NCBI GenBank assembly: GCA_963750195.1 | Contig: CAVVPS010000012.1 | Location: 1-64,000, forward strand | From: AP-15 sp963750195 | Lineage (GTDB): Bacteria; Pseudomonadota; Alphaproteobacteria; ATCC43930; CGMCC-115725 | DNA: 64,000 nt | Direction of reading: 5' to 3' | Shown here: positions 62,560 to 64,000 of the stretch, piece by piece | How positions within the stretch are numbered: position 1 is the first letter of the stretch | How the letters are laid out: every line of letters begins with the position of its first letter | Translations under genes and position numbers: made by a program | The notes under the pieces: model-generated | Databases searched by the model: none | Seen by the model: the letters and a program-made list of their open reading frames with translations, nothing else | Told to the model about the DNA's origin: nothing

Positions 62560-63084
62560 CTAGGCGGGGACGAGGGTCCGGTTGCGTTTCGACTTTGCGA
62601 GCTTGCGCAGGATCATCCCGCGCTTGACCATTGAAATATGGTCGACAAAGAGGATGCCGTCCAAATGGTCGATCTCGTGCTGAACACAGGTCGCGAGCAG
62701 CCCCGATGCCTCGATCTCGCGGATCTCGTTCTGGTAGTCGAGATAGCGCAGGCGAATCTTTTCCGGGCGGGTGACCTCGGCGTAGTGCTCGGGCAACGAC
62801 AGACAGCCTTCGCTGCCGGTCGTCAGCTCCGGCGAGCGCCACAAGATCTCCGGGTTGGCCAGCATCATGGGCTGCGGCTTTTCCCCTTCGCGCGCGACAT
62901 CAAGGACAATGACGCGCTTTGCGACCCCGACCTGGGGTGCGGCAAGGCCGACGCCGATCGCCTGGCGCATCGTCGCCAGCATGTCGTCCATCAGCCGGCG
63001 GACCTTATCGTCGACCGCGGCGACGGGCAGCGCCTTGATTTTGAGGCGCGGGTCAGGGGCGGTGATGATCGGTAGTAGGGCCAT
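62560..63084 (-). CDS. def: peptide deformylase
   Basis: 174 aa Fe/Zn-dependent enzyme removing the N-formyl group from nascent proteins. All three motifs are intact: GVGLAAPQVG, EGCLSLP (metal Cys) and QHEIDHLDG (two metal His and catalytic Glu). Start ATG at 63084 (MALLPIITAPDPRLK); an in-frame ATG at 63093 is possible. First of def-fmt-truA. Confidence 0.97.
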   Translation of the reverse strand: MALLPIITAPDPRLKIKALPVAAVDDKVRRLMDDMLATMRQAIGVGLAAPQVGVAKRVIVLDVAREGEKPQPMMLANPEILWRSPELTTGSEGCLSLPEHYAEVTRPEKIRLRYLDYQNEIREIEASGLLATCVQHEIDHLDGILFVDHISMVKRGMILRKLAKSKRNRTLVPA

Positions 63085-63148
63085 CGGACGCAAATCTAGA
63101 TAAGGGACCGGCCACGCAGCGTCAATCCGCCGGGACCGATGCAGACCC

Positions 63149-64000
63149 TCAGGCTGGTCCGATCGCTGCTAGAAAATCCGCCATGATTTGCTCTGTCGGC
63201 CGGCGCAGGATGGTCTCGTTGGTGACGAGTTCGAACTCGGCCGCCGCCGAAGCCGCCAGCAGCGGCGGCCGGATCGAGATGCCGCGTGCTTTCAATCGCT
63301 CGGGCAGAGAAGCGGCGGCAGCGCCACAAATACGCAGTCGGGTAACATTGGTCGACGCCGCCGCGCGTAGCACCCGGACGGTGGGTTGTTCGCCCAATGC
63401 CCGGAACAGCGCGTCGGCCGCCGCGGCCGCCCATGCAAAACGCTCGACGAAGCCGTCGAGATAATGCAGCGCCACCGCCGCGTAAGGCCAAGCCTGCCGT
63501 AATCCGCCACCGAACATGCGGCGCTGATGGTAGAGCCCGTCGAGCAGATGCCTGGGGCCGGCGAGCACGGCCCCGCCGGCAGCGTTCAAATATTTGTAAA
63601 GCGACACGTAGACCGTGTCGAACGGCGCCGCGTAATCCGCCGGCGCGGTCCCGGTGTAGGGGGTGGCGAGAAACAGCCTCGCGCCGTCGAGATGCAGCCC
63701 GATCCCGCGATCGCGCGCGAAATCGGTGATCCGCCGCATCTCAGCAAGGTCGAAGACCTCGCCCGACAGGCGGCGCACCGGGCTTTCGATCGAGATCGCC
63801 GCGATCGGCGTTGTGACTCGGCCGGCTTCGGCGCGCGCCGCTTCGGCGATGACCTCGTCGAGCGTAAAGCTCGCTCGTTCGGCGGCGAGCGGGACCAGAG
63901 TCAGCCCGCTGAGCTCCTGCGCACAATCGCCGGTATCGGCGTAGAGATGGCTTTCGCGCTGGACCAGTACCCGGCGTCCCCGCTGCGCCAGAAGGCGAAC
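63149..64000 (-). CDS. threonine aldolase-family PLP enzyme, N-terminus beyond the window
   Basis: The frame is open to the window edge, giving at least 283 aa of a fold-type I PLP enzyme. VLVQRESHLYADTGD near the 5' side, then PIAAISIESPVRRLSGEVF, the LHLDGARLFLAT segment and the PLP-binding lysine in VSLYKYLNAAGGAVLAG. These match low-specificity threonine aldolases (GLY1/LtaE family), which split threonine to glycine and acetaldehyde. Other beta-eliminating lyases are less likely. Points the same way as def, 65 bp upstream of it. Confidence 0.87.
   Translation of the reverse strand, partial: VRLLAQRGRRVLVQRESHLYADTGDCAQELSGLTLVPLAAERASFTLDEVIAEAARAEAGRVTTPIAAISIESPVRRLSGEVFDLAEMRRITDFARDRGIGLHLDGARLFLATPYTGTAPADYAAPFDTVYVSLYKYLNAAGGAVLAGPRHLLDGLYHQRRMFGGGLRQAWPYAAVALHYLDGFVERFAWAAAAADALFRALGEQPTVRVLRAAASTNVTRLRICGAAAASLPERLKARGISIRPPLLAASAAAEFELVTNETILRRPTEQIMADFLAAIGPA

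Noticed and set aside
1..64000. tRNA, rRNA or CRISPR elements
   Set aside because: Read through for TPsiC-loop-like GTTCGANTCC, rRNA cores and regularly spaced repeats; none found outside coding repeats.

Overview
This 64 kb GC-rich window reads as chromosomal DNA of an alphaproteobacterium. Evidence includes the def-fmt-truA block facing dapD-dapE, a LysR regulator divergent from an alphaproteobacterial-type sdhA, the DUF3141/phosphotransacetylase/FabI/acetate kinase cluster, and intergenic palindromes of the kind common in Rhizobiales and Rhodospirillales. Genus cannot be fixed from the sequence. No rRNA, tRNA, CRISPR array or intact transposase was seen. At least eleven genes carry one or more frame breaks although conserved sequence resumes in another frame. 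These include housekeeping-type genes (sdhA, sthA) and a 144-bp repeat array in which every copy differs in length. Draft-assembly indels are the simplest explanation for most; true decay remains possible for sdhA, the truncated histidine phosphatase and the 50.8-53.2 kb island.

Layout. 1-4.5 kb: broken sdhA, a LysR regulator, broken soluble transhydrogenase sthA and a truncated phosphatase. 4.5-11.3 kb: phosphoketolase, then an RND pump with its membrane fusion protein. 11.4-14.1 kb: five small secreted proteins. 14.3-20.4 kb: two AraC regulators, a K+ channel-like protein, a PPK2 polyphosphate kinase and a SulP anion transporter. 20.5-26.4 kb: an operon behind a perfect FNR/FixK box encoding a DUF3141 PHA-synthase-like hydrolase, phosphotransacetylase, FabI-type reductase, acetate kinase and a small protein. 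Together with phosphoketolase it forms an acetyl-phosphate/acetyl-CoA/acetate module that looks tuned to low oxygen.

26.7-32.4 kb: a FecR/DUF6600 surface protein and a fused CydDC-like ABC exporter. 32.8-41.3 kb: an exopolysaccharide glycosyltransferase with the PrsK-PrsR two-component pair and the giant TPR protein PrsT, that is, the signalling part of a PEP-CTERM/exosortase EPS system. 42.8-50.6 kb: an aromatic-degradation island (two Rieske oxygenase alpha subunits, one beta subunit, dihydrodiol dehydrogenase, ABM-domain protein, amidohydrolase) behind a perfect operator-like palindrome next to a TetR gene, with a divergent flavin monooxygenase-type acyl-CoA dehydrogenase homologue.

50.8-53.6 kb: a small island of lipoprotein, helical protein, GH24 lysozyme and secreted protein, with two exact CRP-type TGTGA-N6-TCACA sites. 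54.0-56.6 kb: a trypsin-like protease fused to a tandem TPR array, preceded by a Trypco1 (trypsin-co-occurring) protein. This two-gene set resembles predicted bacterial conflict systems and is the most attractive candidate for new biology. 56.8-57.0 kb: a cluster of ATTCCCGGTT repeats. 57.0-64 kb: dapD, dapE, two membrane proteins, truA, fmt, def and a partial threonine aldolase.
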